From Buchnera aphidicola (Schlechtendalia chinensis) (GTDB taxonomy: Bacteria; Pseudomonadota; Gammaproteobacteria; Enterobacterales; Enterobacteriaceae): 64,000 bases of DNA. The stretch is from contig NZ_CP011299.1 of assembly GCF_001648115.1 (NCBI RefSeq), positions 372,001 to 436,000 on the forward strand, read 5' to 3'. The notes beneath the pieces are model-generated. The model was given only the letters and a program-made list of their open reading frames with translations. It was not told the origin of the DNA and searched no databases. Below, piece by piece: positions 42,445-52,527 of the stretch. The first letter of the stretch is position 1. Every line of letters starts with the position of its first letter. Both the position numbers and the translations under genes were made by a program.

Positions 42445-42754
42445 AAATATTAAAAAATTCAATACCAAACCATGCACTTTATTATAATAAAGTTCTGAGT
42501 ATTTGAATATTAGAAAGTGCTTTTAAAAAAATATGTATAAAAAATATAATGTGTAATCATATAATATTTTTTATACTTTCAAAAAAAAGTTTAAAAAATT
42601 TTAAAAATATAAAAAAATAAAATTACATAGATTATAAATTAAAATTATCTATTCTCAGACAAAATTATGTAAACCTTTTAAATATAATTATTAATAAAAA
42701 ATAAAAATTTAAGAATTGTGTGAATGTATATAAATTATATGTTAGATTTGATAT
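42445..42754. other. Spacer between convergent aroQ and rluD
   Basis: 310 bases. It holds the palindrome ACTTTATTATAATAAAGT (42476-42493, exact) and the outer pairing GCACTTT/AAAGTGC; otherwise no gene was seen. Confidence 0.6.
42474..42524 (+). terminator. Nested hairpin after aroQ
   Basis: Outer stem GCACTTT (42474-42480) with AAAGTGC (42514-42520) followed by TTTT; within it a competing exact 18-base palindrome (42476-42493). It could end aroQ transcription in either fold. Confidence 0.5.
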
Positions 42755-43732
42755 CTAAAAATTATAATTAAATTGTTCGATATCATTTTTGTTTAATTGC
42801 TTTAATAAATGAAGCATATCATTTGGTAAACAACTATTCCATTTCATTTGTACTCCTGTAATTGGATGTTTTAAACATAACTTACTAGAATGTAAAGCTT
42901 GCCTAGGAAATTCTTTAACCATCTTAAATGTTTCTTTAGATATATTTTTCAAACTTTGATATTTTTTTCCATAAATTGGATCTCCTATCAATGGATAATG
43001 GATGTCCAGCATATGTACTCTAATTTGATGAGTCCGTCCTGTTTCTAATTTAACTCTTAAATGAGTATGATAAGAAAAACGTTTAATAACCCTATAATGC
43101 GTGATAGCTTTCTTTCCAGAAGTACTAACAGTCATAATAGTTCGTCGAGTTGGATGTCTTGCAATAGGTCGTATGATAGTACCTCCTGAAATCATTCGTC
43201 CATGAACAACAGTTTCATATTGTCGAATAATTTTTCTAGATCGCATTAGTTCAATTAAAGCATTATAAGAAATAATGTTTTTCCCAATTATCATTAATCC
43301 AGTAGTATTCTTGTCAAGTCTATGTACAATTCCAGAACGCGGAATGTGCATAAAGCTACTATTTCTATATAACAATGCATTTAATAAAGTACCGCACTTA
43401 TTTCCTGCTCCAGGATGAACAACTAAATTAGTTTGCTTATCGATTACTAAAATATCTTTGTCTTCATAGACAATGCACAAAGAGATATTTTGAGGACTAT
43501 CAAAATTATTGCTTTCATTCACTATACTAACAATGATTTTATCTCCATACGAAACGTACATGTTAGGCTTATCAAAAATTTTACCATTTACATTAACTCT
43601 AAAATTTACAATCCATTTTTTAATACAAGTTCTAGAATATTGAGAGAATAACTTAGATAAAACTTTATCTAATCGAGTTTTTTTTGAAAACGTGTTCGAA
43701 ACAATCACTGTAAATTTCTTAAAATTAATCAT
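42755..43732 (-). CDS. rluD: 23S rRNA pseudouridine(1911/1915/1917) synthase
   Basis: Modifies helix 69 of 23S rRNA, needed for proper ribosomes. About 325 residues from ATG at 43732, which has TGGA seven bases upstream; the in-frame ATG at 43744 sits on that site. S4-like domain (TRLDKVLSKLF...VNGKIFDKP), catalytic HRLDKNTTGLM with the Asp, and GRTHQIRVHM plus GDPIYGKKY. ATG choice fairly sure. Confidence 0.95.
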   Translation of the reverse strand: MINFKKFTVIVSNTFSKKTRLDKVLSKLFSQYSRTCIKKWIVNFRVNVNGKIFDKPNMYVSYGDKIIVSIVNESNNFDSPQNISLCIVYEDKDILVIDKQTNLVVHPGAGNKCGTLLNALLYRNSSFMHIPRSGIVHRLDKNTTGLMIIGKNIISYNALIELMRSRKIIRQYETVVHGRMISGGTIIRPIARHPTRRTIMTVSTSGKKAITHYRVIKRFSYHTHLRVKLETGRTHQIRVHMLDIHYPLIGDPIYGKKYQSLKNISKETFKMVKEFPRQALHSSKLCLKHPITGVQMKWNSCLPNDMLHLLKQLNKNDIEQFNYNF

Positions 43733-44090
43733 AAAACATTCCAAAAAAATGAAAAAATTAAAATGTAAAACTGAAAATTGATTTAATATAATGAAATTGA
43801 AAAATAATTCGTAATATTCAAAAAAGCAATGTTATGACTATAAATTGATTAGTATATAATACTACAACATTTTAAAATATTTTAAAAAAATATTTTTAAT
43901 ATTTTACACATGAACAGAAACTTTTTAAAAAGAGTTTTAATCTATAAAATATTGATGCATAAGAATACATTTTAATTAAAGAGTATTTGTATAAAATGTT
44001 TATAAAAGTTTTCAAATACCATGATATCAAAAATTTTTGTATTAAGTGTAAACTACAATCACTTTTGAAAAAAAGTCTATATCAAAAAAC
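43733..44090. other. Divergent spacer between rluD and alaS
   Basis: 358 bases, A+T-rich, without gene or strong hairpin. Both promoters must be here; none can be fixed with confidence. Confidence 0.5.
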
Positions 44091-46733
44091 ATGAAAAAAA
44101 CAACTGATGAAATTAGAGAAATGTTTTTGTGTTTTTTTAAAGAAAAAAAACACATTATCCTTCCAGGAAGCTCATTAATTCCAGAAAACGATTCTTCGTT
44201 ACTATTTACCAATTCTGGAATGAATCAATTTAAAAAATTATTTTTAGAAAAAACAGTTAATCCTCAATATACCCGAGTAACAACAACTCAAAATTGCTTA
44301 CGAACAGGAGGAAAACATAATGATTTCAAAAATGTAGGATATACATCTAAACATCATACATTATTCGAAATGTTAGGAAATTTTAGTTTTGGAGATTATT
44401 TTAAAAAAGAAGCGATTATATACGCATGGGAGTTTCTCACATCTAAGATATGGTTAAATTTACCTAAAAAAAATTTATGGGTCACTATTTATGAGCATGA
44501 TTTAGAATCGTATAATATATGGAAAAACATTATTAAAATTGAGAAAGAAAAAATTATTAAAATAGGAAACAAAAACAAACAAAAATACACTTCAGAAAAC
44601 TTTTGGCAAATGAGTGATACAGGTCCATGTGGTCCTTCTACAGAAATATTTTATGATAAAGGAAATAATCTTTTTGGAAAACCTCCTGGAAATAATTCAA
44701 ACAACGGAATACGATTTATTGAAATTTGGAACATTGTGTTTATGCAATTCAATAAATTAAATAATGGAAATATTGTAAAATTATCTAGACATGCAATTGA
44801 TACAGGAATGGGATTAGAACGCGTTGCAGCAATTATGCAAAATGTAACATCTAATTATGAAATCGATTTGTTTCAACCAACAATTAATTTAATCGTGAAA
44901 ATGAGTCAAACAAATAATTTAAATAACATACACATCAACATTATTGCAGATCATATCCGATCCAGTTCCTTCATCATATCTGAAAATATTGTTCCATCCA
45001 ATGAAAAACATGGATATGTTCTTAGAAGAATTATTAGAAGAGCAATACAACATGGACACAAACTTGGAATAAAAAGCTTATTTTTACATAAACTTGTTCC
45101 TACTCTAATAAACTCAATGGGAATATATAAACCTATATTAGAAAAAAAACAAAAACAAATTGAAAGTATATTACAATTAGAAGAAAGTAAATTTATTAAT
45201 ACTCTTGAAAAAGGTTTAAAACTATTAGAGATAGAAATATCAAAACTTAAGAACAACGTTCTTAAAGGAGAAATAGCGTTTAAACTATACGATACGTTCG
45301 GTTTTCCAATAGATTTAACTACAGAAATATGTCACGAAAAAAAAATTTCTGTAGATATGTTAGAATTTAAAAAAAATTTAAAAAACCAGAAAAAAAAAGC
45401 AAAAAAAGCACAATTTTTTATAAATGATACGGGAATTACAATTCCAAGGAAAAATAGTATATCATCTAACTTTATAGGATATAATATTAAAACATCAAAA
45501 TCCTCTATTACCAATATCATTTTTGACAACACATATTTGCAAACTGTTCCAAAAGATAAACATAAAAAAGGAATGCTAATTTTAGATAATACTCCATTTT
45601 ACCCAGAACTTGGAGGTCAAATAGGAGATATTGGGGAAATTTATAATACTAATGGAATATTTGCTGTTTATGATACCCAAAAGTTTGGAGACGTTATTGG
45701 ACATATAGGAAAATTGATATCAGGAAATCTTAGTATTAACGATATAGTTCACGCAACGATTGATTCTGGACGAAGATCAATGATTCAATCTAACCATTCT
45801 GCTACTCATTTATTAAATTCATCATTAAGAAACATATTAGGAAATCATATTTTTCAAAAAGGATCCTATATCACAAATCAATTTTTACGATTTGATTTTT
45901 CTCACCATTCTTCTATCAATTTACAAAATATACAAAAAATTGAAAGCGTAGTTAATGAAAAGATAAACCAAAATATTTTAGTAAAAACAGAAATTATGGA
46001 ATTTAAAGAGGCGAAAAACAAAAACATCATAGCTATATTTCAAGAAAAATATGGTGAAAAAGTGCGTGTATTATCTATCGACAATTTTTCTATTGAACTA
46101 TGTTGTGGTACTCATGTCAAAAGAACTGGAGACATTGGTTTATTCAAAATTATTTCTGAAAAAAGCGTATCATCTGGAATTAGAAGAATCGAAGCAGTAA
46201 CTGGAAAAATAGCTATATCTATTATTCATAAAAAAGAAAATGAACTAGAAGATATTGCTACAATTCTCAAAACAAAAAGCAAAAATGTTAAAGATAATAT
46301 TCAAAAAATCATTTCAAAAAATAAAGAATTAGAACAAAAATTAAAAAATTTATACACAAAAGAAAACCGCAAATTAGTCAATAAACTTGCAAATAATTGC
46401 GTTATTGTTAAGAATGTCAACGTTATTATGCAAACGTTTAGTAATAAAGATTCTAAAACTCTAAGAAATATAATAGATCAACTTAAAAACAAGTTAAAAT
46501 CAGCTATTATTATATTAGTAAATATTTTTGAGGACCATGCAATATTTATCATAGGAATTACTTCTAACGTATCAAAAAAAATTTCTGCTTCCAAATTACT
46601 AAATATATTTTTGAAAAAATTAAATGGAAAGGGAGGAGGAAAAGATGTTATTGCTGAAGGTAGCGTAAAAAATTTAATCGCATTAAGGGAAGAAATTACT
46701 AATATAAAAAATTGGATAAGTTCTAATTTATGA
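44091..46733 (+). CDS. alaS: Alanyl-tRNA synthetase
   Basis: Class II synthetase with editing of Ser/Gly. 880 residues (E. coli 876). Motif 1 region with FTNSGMNQFK, motif 2 TTTQNCLRTGGKHNDFKNVGYTSKHHTLFEM-like run (key LRTGGKHND), GMGLERVAA, then the editing domain with SATHLLNSSLR and CCGTHVKRTGDIG zinc residues, and the C-terminal oligomerisation/DHHA1 domain with NGKGGGKDVIAEG. ATG at 44091. csrA follows, as in E. coli. Confidence 0.98.
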   Translation: MKKTTDEIREMFLCFFKEKKHIILPGSSLIPENDSSLLFTNSGMNQFKKLFLEKTVNPQYTRVTTTQNCLRTGGKHNDFKNVGYTSKHHTLFEMLGNFSFGDYFKKEAIIYAWEFLTSKIWLNLPKKNLWVTIYEHDLESYNIWKNIIKIEKEKIIKIGNKNKQKYTSENFWQMSDTGPCGPSTEIFYDKGNNLFGKPPGNNSNNGIRFIEIWNIVFMQFNKLNNGNIVKLSRHAIDTGMGLERVAAIMQNVTSNYEIDLFQPTINLIVKMSQTNNLNNIHINIIADHIRSSSFIISENIVPSNEKHGYVLRRIIRRAIQHGHKLGIKSLFLHKLVPTLINSMGIYKPILEKKQKQIESILQLEESKFINTLEKGLKLLEIEISKLKNNVLKGEIAFKLYDTFGFPIDLTTEICHEKKISVDMLEFKKNLKNQKKKAKKAQFFINDTGITIPRKNSISSNFIGYNIKTSKSSITNIIFDNTYLQTVPKDKHKKGMLILDNTPFYPELGGQIGDIGEIYNTNGIFAVYDTQKFGDVIGHIGKLISGNLSINDIVHATIDSGRRSMIQSNHSATHLLNSSLRNILGNHIFQKGSYITNQFLRFDFSHHSSINLQNIQKIESVVNEKINQNILVKTEIMEFKEAKNKNIIAIFQEKYGEKVRVLSIDNFSIELCCGTHVKRTGDIGLFKIISEKSVSSGIRRIEAVTGKIAISIIHKKENELEDIATILKTKSKNVKDNIQKIISKNKELEQKLKNLYTKENRKLVNKLANNCVIVKNVNVIMQTFSNKDSKTLRNIIDQLKNKLKSAIIILVNIFEDHAIFIIGITSNVSKKISASKLLNIFLKKLNGKGGGKDVIAEGSVKNLIALREEITNIKNWISSNL

Positions 46734-46893
46734 AAAGTATCTCTAATTAATGATATTTAAATACATATAAATATTAAGAAAATAAACTTACAAAAATACA
46801 AAGTATTAAAATTTATGTTTAGCCTAGAATTAGGAATGCTACCAATGATTTTTAGATAAATCTAAACTCTTTTTAAAGTTTTAAGGAAAATAC

Positions 46894-47079
46894 ATGCTTA
46901 TTTTAACTCGTCGAGTAGGCGAAACACTGATAATTGGTGATGAGATATCTGTAACAGTATTAGGTGTAAAAGGAAATCAGGTACGTATTGGCGTAAATGC
47001 TCCTAAAAAAATTTCAGTACATCGTGAAGAAATATATCAAAGAATTCAAGCTGAAAAAAACCAAAAACCTAGCTGCTAA
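46894..47079 (+). CDS. csrA: Carbon storage regulator CsrA
   Basis: Small dimeric RNA-binding repressor/activator of translation at GGA motifs. 61 residues, full length. [36 protein letters not shown] and [10 protein letters not shown] are nearly E. coli sequence, including the N-terminal LTRR that binds RNA. ATG at 46894 after AAGGA. No csrB/csrC-like sponge RNA was seen in the window. Confidence 0.97.
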   Translation: MLILTRRVGETLIIGDEISVTVLGVKGNQVRIGVNAPKKISVHREEIYQRIQAEKNQKPSC

Positions 47080-47085
47080 ACATGT

Positions 47086-47119
47086 CAGCATCTTGCTATT
47101 TCTTTTCAGCGAGATGCTG
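47086..47119 (+). terminator. Hairpin directly after csrA
   Basis: CAGCATCTTGCT with AGCGAGATGCTG (47086-47097, 47108-47119), 12 pairs including one G-U, 10-base loop, six bases after the stop. The following TAAATATTGGCTTTT is a weak U tract. Confidence 0.65.
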
Positions 47120-47148
47120 TAAATATTGGCTTTTACCACTTTATTTCA

Positions 47149-47215
47149 TAATTTTATATAAATACTAAGAACTATTTTTACAGTTTAAATAGTTCTTAGT
47201 ATTTATATAAAATTA
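47149..47215. repeat. Perfect 29-bp inverted repeat between csrA and tRNA-Ser
   Basis: Arms 47149-47177 and 47187-47215 are exact reverse complements around the loop TTACAGTTT. It follows the csrA hairpin by 29 bases and ends 100 bases before tRNA-Ser. It is A+T-rich but with a mixed core (ACTAAGAACTA), so not a simple AT alternation. It could act as a second terminator, an RNase III site or a cruciform. Confidence 0.88.
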
Positions 47216-47315
47216 CTATACAATGTAAAATCAATATGATAATCTGACTTAAATCAAAGTATAAATTATGAACTTTTTTAAAAAAAAAATGTTAAAATAA
47301 GTAATATATACTTCA

Positions 47316-47403
47316 GGTGAGATGGCCGAGTGGTTGAAGGCACTCCCCTGCTAAGGGAGTATGCGATGTTCTCGCATCGAGGGTTCAAATCCCTCTCTCA
47401 CCA
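47316..47403 (+). tRNA. serV: tRNA-Ser, anticodon GCU
   Basis: 88 bases; acceptor GGTGAGA with TCTCACC, anticodon loop CTGCTAA giving GCU, long variable arm (TATGCGATGTTCTCGCATCG), T loop GGTTCAAATCC. It matches E. coli serV apart from the variable arm and discriminator A (G in E. coli). CCA is not encoded. Confidence 0.97.
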
Positions 47404-47419
47404 ATTAAAACTGTAATCA

Positions 47420-47493
47420 GCATCCGTAGCTCAGTTGGATAGAGTACTCGGCTACGAACCGAGAGGTCGGAGGTTCAAATCCTTCCGGATGCA
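47420..47493 (+). tRNA. argV: tRNA-Arg, anticodon ACG
   Basis: 74 bases; acceptor GCATCCG/CGGATGC, anticodon loop CTACGAA giving ACG (read as ICG after deamination by TadA). Almost identical to E. coli argV. It lies 16 bases after tRNA-Ser, as in the serV-argV cluster, here with a single Arg copy. No encoded CCA. Confidence 0.97.
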
Positions 47494-47632
47494 TATACAA
47501 AAATAAAAATTATATACCCATCTAAAACCATTCAGTATATATATTCTAAGTTTAAAAAAATTTATAGCATTCTAATATCAATATTACGATCATACATACT
47601 TAACATTACTAACATTTATAAAAGAGGTTAAT

Positions 47633-49171
47633 TTGATTCCGAAGATATTTCAAAAAATTCATTGGTTAAAATCTAATCCAAATATCGTAAAAAATATATT
47701 AAGAGGAATTGAAAGAGAAACTTTGCGTGTAAACTTAAAAGGAGAAATTTCTAAAAACAGTCATCCTTATTCTATAGGATCAGCGTTAACTAACAAATGG
47801 ATTACTACCGATTTTTCTGAATCACTATTAGAATTTATTACTCCTCCCAAAAATAATTTAAACTCCACGCTAAAAATTCTGAAGGATATTCACATATTTG
47901 TTACGAAAAGAATACAAAAAGAATATTTATGGCCATTTAGTTTTCCTCCATTTTCAAATTCTGAAGACTCTATAATTTTAGCAAACTATGGTACATCTAA
48001 TATTGGAAAAATGAAAACACTATACAGAAAAGGACTAAAACATAGATATGGTGTATATATGAACATCATTTCTGGAGTACACTATAATTTTTCATTACCT
48101 CAAGAATTTTGGAACGAATGGATTAATAATAAAAATATTAAAAAAAATTCCATTTCTAATGGATATTTATGCTTAATTAGAAACTTTTATCGTTTCGGAT
48201 GGATCATTTCATATTTATTTGGCGCATCTCCAGCTATTGAACCTTTTTTTATCAAAAATAAAAAGAACAATTTAAAATTTTGCAATAAAAATGGGATGTT
48301 ATATTTACCATGGTCAACTTCTCTAAGATCAAGTAAACTCGGCCATACAAATGAATCAATTAAAAATTTAAAATTAACATTTAATTCTTTAAATGATTAC
48401 GTATTATCTTTGAAATATGGTATAAACACACCCTCAAAAAAATTTGAAAAATTAGGACTTAAAGATATTTATGGTAATCTAAAACAAATAAATACTAATA
48501 TTCTTCAAACAGAAAATGAATTATATACCTTTATTCGTCCTAAAAGAGCGTTATCTTCTAATGAAAATATGTTAGATTCGTTAAAAACTAAAGGGATTCA
48601 ATATGTGGAAATACGATCTTTAGACATCAATCCTTTCTCATGCATCGGAATTACAAAAAGTCAAATATTATTTTTAGATTTATTCTTAATTTGGTGCACC
48701 ATTGCTAATTCTCCTAAAATGACTGATCAAGATTTTCAATACTGTTTAAAAAACTGGGAAATTATTCATCTAAAAGGTAGAAAACCACAACAAAAAATAT
48801 ATATTAATACTTACAATCAAAGAAAAATGCTAGAATCAATTGGAAAACAATTAATAGAAAACTTATTTCAAATAGCAGAAATTTTAGACATTTTATCAAA
48901 AAAACATTATTACAAAGAAATTTGTCAAAAAATGTTTATATGTTTTGATCATACAGATCACACTTATTCTGAAAGAATTTTAAACAAATATATAAATGAT
49001 AGTATAAAAAATGTAGGTATGAAGTTAGCAGTTAAAAATAAAAAAAAATTAAAAAATGAAATATTTAAAAAAATAAAAGAAAATGATTTTATAAATGAAG
49101 TAAATCGTTCTCATATTATGCAACTTGAAATAGAATACAATGAAAAACACAAATATAAAAACATCATTTAG
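47633..49171 (+). CDS. gshA: Glutamate-cysteine ligase
   Basis: First step of glutathione synthesis. 512 residues (E. coli 518). RGIERETLRVN, WITTDFSESLLEFITP, YGTSNIGKMKTLYRKGL, ISGVHYNFSLP, FGASPAIEPFF, PKRALSSNE and YVEIRSLDINPFSCIG. The start is TTG at 47633 behind AGAGG; E. coli gshA also starts with TTG and MIPxxxxxLxWL aligns, so this weak start is conserved. Confidence 0.97.
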   Translation: MIPKIFQKIHWLKSNPNIVKNILRGIERETLRVNLKGEISKNSHPYSIGSALTNKWITTDFSESLLEFITPPKNNLNSTLKILKDIHIFVTKRIQKEYLWPFSFPPFSNSEDSIILANYGTSNIGKMKTLYRKGLKHRYGVYMNIISGVHYNFSLPQEFWNEWINNKNIKKNSISNGYLCLIRNFYRFGWIISYLFGASPAIEPFFIKNKKNNLKFCNKNGMLYLPWSTSLRSSKLGHTNESIKNLKLTFNSLNDYVLSLKYGINTPSKKFEKLGLKDIYGNLKQINTNILQTENELYTFIRPKRALSSNENMLDSLKTKGIQYVEIRSLDINPFSCIGITKSQILFLDLFLIWCTIANSPKMTDQDFQYCLKNWEIIHLKGRKPQQKIYINTYNQRKMLESIGKQLIENLFQIAEILDILSKKHYYKEICQKMFICFDHTDHTYSERILNKYINDSIKNVGMKLAVKNKKKLKNEIFKKIKENDFINEVNRSHIMQLEIEYNEKHKYKNII

Positions 49172-49324
49172 TAGAACGAATAAATTTACAAAACATTATA
49201 TATAAAAAATATAAAACATATTTTCCGAAAATAAAATATACAATTATTTTATTTATATTTTTAATAATATTGTAAAATTAAACATATTTTGCTAAAATTT
49301 TAATTTTATTTCTGTCAAATTAAA

Positions 49325-50038
49325 ATGTTTACTAAAGCTCTTTTCATATTAATCTTCTTACTAATATCAATTTCTGTAACTAGTAACAAAATTCAAAAAC
49401 ATCATTATAAAAACTTTCGTCAAATTAAAATTTTAGCACAAAAAATTCATATAAATGCACCAAGTTCTTTTTATTGTGGATGTAAAATACTATGGACTAA
49501 GAAGAAAGGAATACCTCAATTAAAATCATGCGGTTACAAAATTCGAAAAAATAAAAATAGAGCAAATAGAATAGAATGGGAACATGTAGTGCCAGCTTGG
49601 CAATTTGGACATTTAAAAAAATGCTGGAAAAACGGTGGAAGAAAGAATTGTAATCACGATGAAAATTATGAAAAAATAGAAACAGATCTTCATAATTTAC
49701 AACCTGTAATTGGAGAAGTTAATGCAGATCGCAGTAATTTTATGTATGGAGAATTAAATAATTCTAATAAACATCAATATGGACAGTGTTCTATGAAAAT
49801 TGATTTTCAAAAAAAAATTGCCGAACCTCCAAATATTTCTAAGGGTGCTATTGCTAGAACTTATCTATATATGAATAATACGTACAAGTTAAATATTTCA
49901 GAAGATCAAAAAAAATTATTTGAAGAATGGAATAAAAAATATCCAATTAGTGATTGGGAATGCAAAAGAGATAAATTAATTTTTAAAATTCAAGGAAATC
50001 ATAACTCTTACATAAACTCCTACTGCTTTAAAAGATAG
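49325..50038 (+). CDS. endA: DNA-specific endonuclease I
   Basis: Periplasmic nuclease making double-strand breaks. 237 residues (E. coli 235). N-terminal hydrophobic signal (about 4-20), [13 protein letters not shown], catalytic [42 protein letters not shown] and [12 protein letters not shown]. The disulfide cysteines are kept and DsbA is encoded in the same window. It is surprising that a minimal symbiont retains this enzyme; it may scavenge nucleotides or act on host DNA. Confidence 0.94.
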   Translation: MFTKALFILIFLLISISVTSNKIQKHHYKNFRQIKILAQKIHINAPSSFYCGCKILWTKKKGIPQLKSCGYKIRKNKNRANRIEWEHVVPAWQFGHLKKCWKNGGRKNCNHDENYEKIETDLHNLQPVIGEVNADRSNFMYGELNNSNKHQYGQCSMKIDFQKKIAEPPNISKGAIARTYLYMNNTYKLNISEDQKKLFEEWNKKYPISDWECKRDKLIFKIQGNHNSYINSYCFKR

Positions 50039-50303
50039 AATAATATTCTAAAATTTTCAATAAAAATTATCTTTAAAAATATTCCAATAAATTTGTTAAA
50101 TGTAATGAAAGATTTTTTTAAAAAAATACTCTCATTACTGCATACAATTAAAATTACTAAAAATTCTGAATTCTACTGTTTAAACTAAAAAAATCTAAAA
50201 AAATAGCTAACAGTACTAGAAACTAAAGAACATAAGTAAATCAATATCGTATATTATAAAAATTGTACCATTTCAATAAACATAAAAAATTTTTTAAAAC
50301 AGT

Positions 50304-50921
50304 TTATGCTCTATTAATATTCCAACTCCATAACTTATCAGGAGTAACAATTTTTAATAATGGAACTTCCCAATAGGAAGGAATAATTTCATTTGACAAT
50401 TGAAAACTATATGCTAATCCAATTGGAACAAATTCTTCTTTTTTCCAATTTTTTAAAATTCTATCGTAAAATCCACCACCCATCCCTAAGCGATAACCAT
50501 TTTTATTAAAGGCAACTAAAGGAACAATAATAACATCCATATCTTTTTTAGAAAACAAAACATCTTTTTTTTTATCAATTTCTGGTTCGATAATATTGAA
50601 TTTGTTAAACTTTACAATCGTATCAGGAAAATATGGTACAAACATCAATATTTTTTCCAAGTAAGAATGAATAATTGGTAAAAAAACGTTATAATTTTTA
50701 CGCCACAACTTTAAAATTAATGGACTAGTATCAATTTCTCCATCAAAAGACATAAATATTGCAACATTTTTAGAGGATAACAATTCATTGCAATTAAAAG
50801 CTATATCAGATGCTCTATCAGAAAATTCTTTTCGATCTTCTATATTTAATTTTTTTCTCATATTCCTAAAATATTGTCTTTGAAAATAGCGACTCTTATT
50901 AATCATATATTGTAATTCCAT
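50304..50921 (-). CDS. fau: 5-formyltetrahydrofolate cyclo-ligase
   Basis: Returns 5-formyl-THF to 5,10-methenyl-THF (YgfA). 205 residues (E. coli 182-200). FMSFDGEIDTSPLILKLWRKN, VFLPIIHSY, and the signature LVAFNKNGYRLGMGGGFYDRIL, followed by VTPDKLWSW. The ATG at 50921 gives an N-terminus a little longer than E. coli; inner Met at residue 6 is possible. Follows zapA on the same strand. Confidence 0.92.
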   Translation of the reverse strand: MELQYMINKSRYFQRQYFRNMRKKLNIEDRKEFSDRASDIAFNCNELLSSKNVAIFMSFDGEIDTSPLILKLWRKNYNVFLPIIHSYLEKILMFVPYFPDTIVKFNKFNIIEPEIDKKKDVLFSKKDMDVIIVPLVAFNKNGYRLGMGGGFYDRILKNWKKEEFVPIGLAYSFQLSNEIIPSYWEVPLLKIVTPDKLWSWNINRA

Positions 50922-50981
50922 AAAATTAAAAAAATATGTTGTAATATCTTATCAACATATAAAAATTAACTATATTTAAAT

Positions 50982-51260
50982 TCAAATAATTTTGTGCTTT
51001 TTTAATTTAGAAATCATGTTATTTGACCTTACAATAATATTTTTAATTTTTATTTTTTCTTTTTCTAATTCATAAGAAATGTTTAATGCCGTTACTAAAA
51101 CCAATTGTTCTATGTTAGAAACACCAGTTTTAACTTTTAAATCCTGTAATCTCTTATTTAAATAGTTAGCTGCAACTTTTAAATCATTTCTTAACTCATT
51201 AGGACAATTAACTTTTAAAAATTGACCAAAAATTTTTATATCTATGCATTGAACAGACAT
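50982..51260 (-). CDS. zapA: Cell division protein ZapA
   Basis: FtsZ-ring stabiliser. 92 residues (E. coli 109). The N-terminal domain has [18 protein letters not shown] and the helix [23 protein letters not shown] with the family RLxDLxxRT-like pattern, then a shortened C-terminal coiled coil. ATG at 51260. Only 60 bases separate it from fau; 6S RNA, which lies here in E. coli, is absent. Confidence 0.88.
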   Translation of the reverse strand: MSVQCIDIKIFGQFLKVNCPNELRNDLKVAANYLNKRLQDLKVKTGVSNIEQLVLVTALNISYELEKEKIKIKNIIVRSNNMISKLKKHKII

Positions 51261-51385
51261 TTTTTATACTACCTAATACAAATAATTAATTCTCTGTTTA
51301 AAAAACTATTTTCCCCAAAAACGCTATACAATTAACAATATAGGATAAACATTATTAAAATATTTTTACAATTATTTCAATTGAA

Positions 51386-52048
51386 CTAATTTCTAGTAAT
51401 TTTTTTTATACCAGATGCTGTACTAATCAATGCAACATCTGCTTTACGAATTGCAAATAATCCTACACTTACTACTCCAGGAAAAGAATTTATCTTTTTT
51501 TCCATTGCAATTGGATCTGATATTTTAAAGTTGTAAATGTCAATAATAATATTTCCATTATCTGTTATAACATTTTTCCTAACTTTAGGTTTTCCTCCTA
51601 ACATCTTTAATTTATTAAGTACACAAGAAGTAGCCATGGGTATAATTTCAACCGGTAACGGAAATTCTCCCAATACTTGTACCAACTTTGATTCGTCTGC
51701 AATACAAATAAACTCTTTAGCTACAGAAGCTATAATCTTTTCGTTTGTTAATGCTGCACCTCCTCCTTTGATCATTTGTAATTTAAAGTTAATTTCATCT
51801 GCGCTATCAATGTATAATGTTAATGATTTCATATCATTTAAATTATAAACAGGAATTCCATACTTCTTTAAAAAAAAAGTTGAAGAATTAGAACTCGATA
51901 TAGCTCCACGAATTAAATTTTTAACCGTACTTAATGCTTTAATAAAATAATATACGGTCGATCCTGTTCCAATTCCAATAATCTCTCCAGGATGAATATA
52001 GTCCAATACAGCCATTGCGACAGATTTCTTTAATTCATTGGAATTCAT
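51386..52048 (-). CDS. rpiA: Ribose-5-phosphate isomerase A
   Basis: Interconverts ribose-5-P and ribulose-5-P in the pentose phosphate pathway. 220 residues (E. coli 219). [19 protein letters not shown], the substrate loop [36 protein letters not shown] with catalytic residues, [18 protein letters not shown] and [14 protein letters not shown] at 52048. The E. coli neighbours zapA and fau remain nearby; serA is lost. Confidence 0.97.
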   Translation of the reverse strand: MNSNELKKSVAMAVLDYIHPGEIIGIGTGSTVYYFIKALSTVKNLIRGAISSSNSSTFFLKKYGIPVYNLNDMKSLTLYIDSADEINFKLQMIKGGGAALTNEKIIASVAKEFICIADESKLVQVLGEFPLPVEIIPMATSCVLNKLKMLGGKPKVRKNVITDNGNIIIDIYNFKISDPIAMEKKINSFPGVVSVGLFAIRKADVALISTASGIKKITRN

Positions 52049-52217
52049 AGAATAATACCTATTCTAAACTTAATTATTTAGAAAAATTTGATTTACTTTG
52101 AATTCTAATAACTATATATTTTTTTAATCAAAATAAAATATCTAAATAGATAAGAAATATAATTTTAATTTTTATAATGAAACTTAAACTACTTTTAAAA
52201 TTCTTTATATGTTCAAT

Positions 52218-52288
52218 CTGGGGTACCTGGATTTGAACCAGGGATGCCGGTATCAAAAACCGGTGCCTTACCACTTGGCTATACCCCA
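52218..52288 (-). tRNA. glnU: tRNA-Gln, anticodon UUG
   Basis: 71 bases; acceptor TGGGGTA with TACCCCA, discriminator G, anticodon loop TTTTTGA giving UUG. Very close to E. coli glnU, with one base fewer in the variable loop. Third gene of the Met-Leu-Gln operon. No encoded CCA. Confidence 0.96.
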
Positions 52289-52316
52289 AAACATAACATT
52301 TTTAAATTTTTGTTAA

Positions 52317-52398
52317 TGCGGAAAGCGAGACTCGAACTCGCAAACTTTACAGTGCCAGAACCTAAATCTGGTGCGTCTACCAATTTCGCCACTTCCGC
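52317..52398 (-). tRNA. leuW: tRNA-Leu, anticodon UAG
   Basis: 82 bases; acceptor GCGGAAG with TTTCCGC-type strand (one G-U), anticodon loop ATTTAGG giving UAG, long variable arm. Close to E. coli leuW. Middle of the Met-Leu-Gln operon, order as in E. coli metT-leuW-glnU. No encoded CCA. Confidence 0.96.
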
Positions 52399-52425
52399 AT
52401 TAAAAAATTATTTTACAAGTAAAAA

Positions 52426-52499
52426 TAGCTACGACAGGAATTGAACCTGTGACCTCAGCGTTATGAGTGCTGTGCTCTATCCAACTGAGCTACGTAGCC
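52426..52499 (-). tRNA. metT: tRNA-Met (elongator), anticodon CAU
   Basis: 74 bases; GGCTACG acceptor, anticodon loop CTCATAA, and E. coli metT-like body, so an elongator rather than initiator or tRNA-Ile2. The end pair is G1-U72 instead of G-C. First gene of the operon. No encoded CCA. Confidence 0.95.
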
Positions 52500-52527
52500 A
52501 AAAATATAAAAATTTTTTATACTTTAA

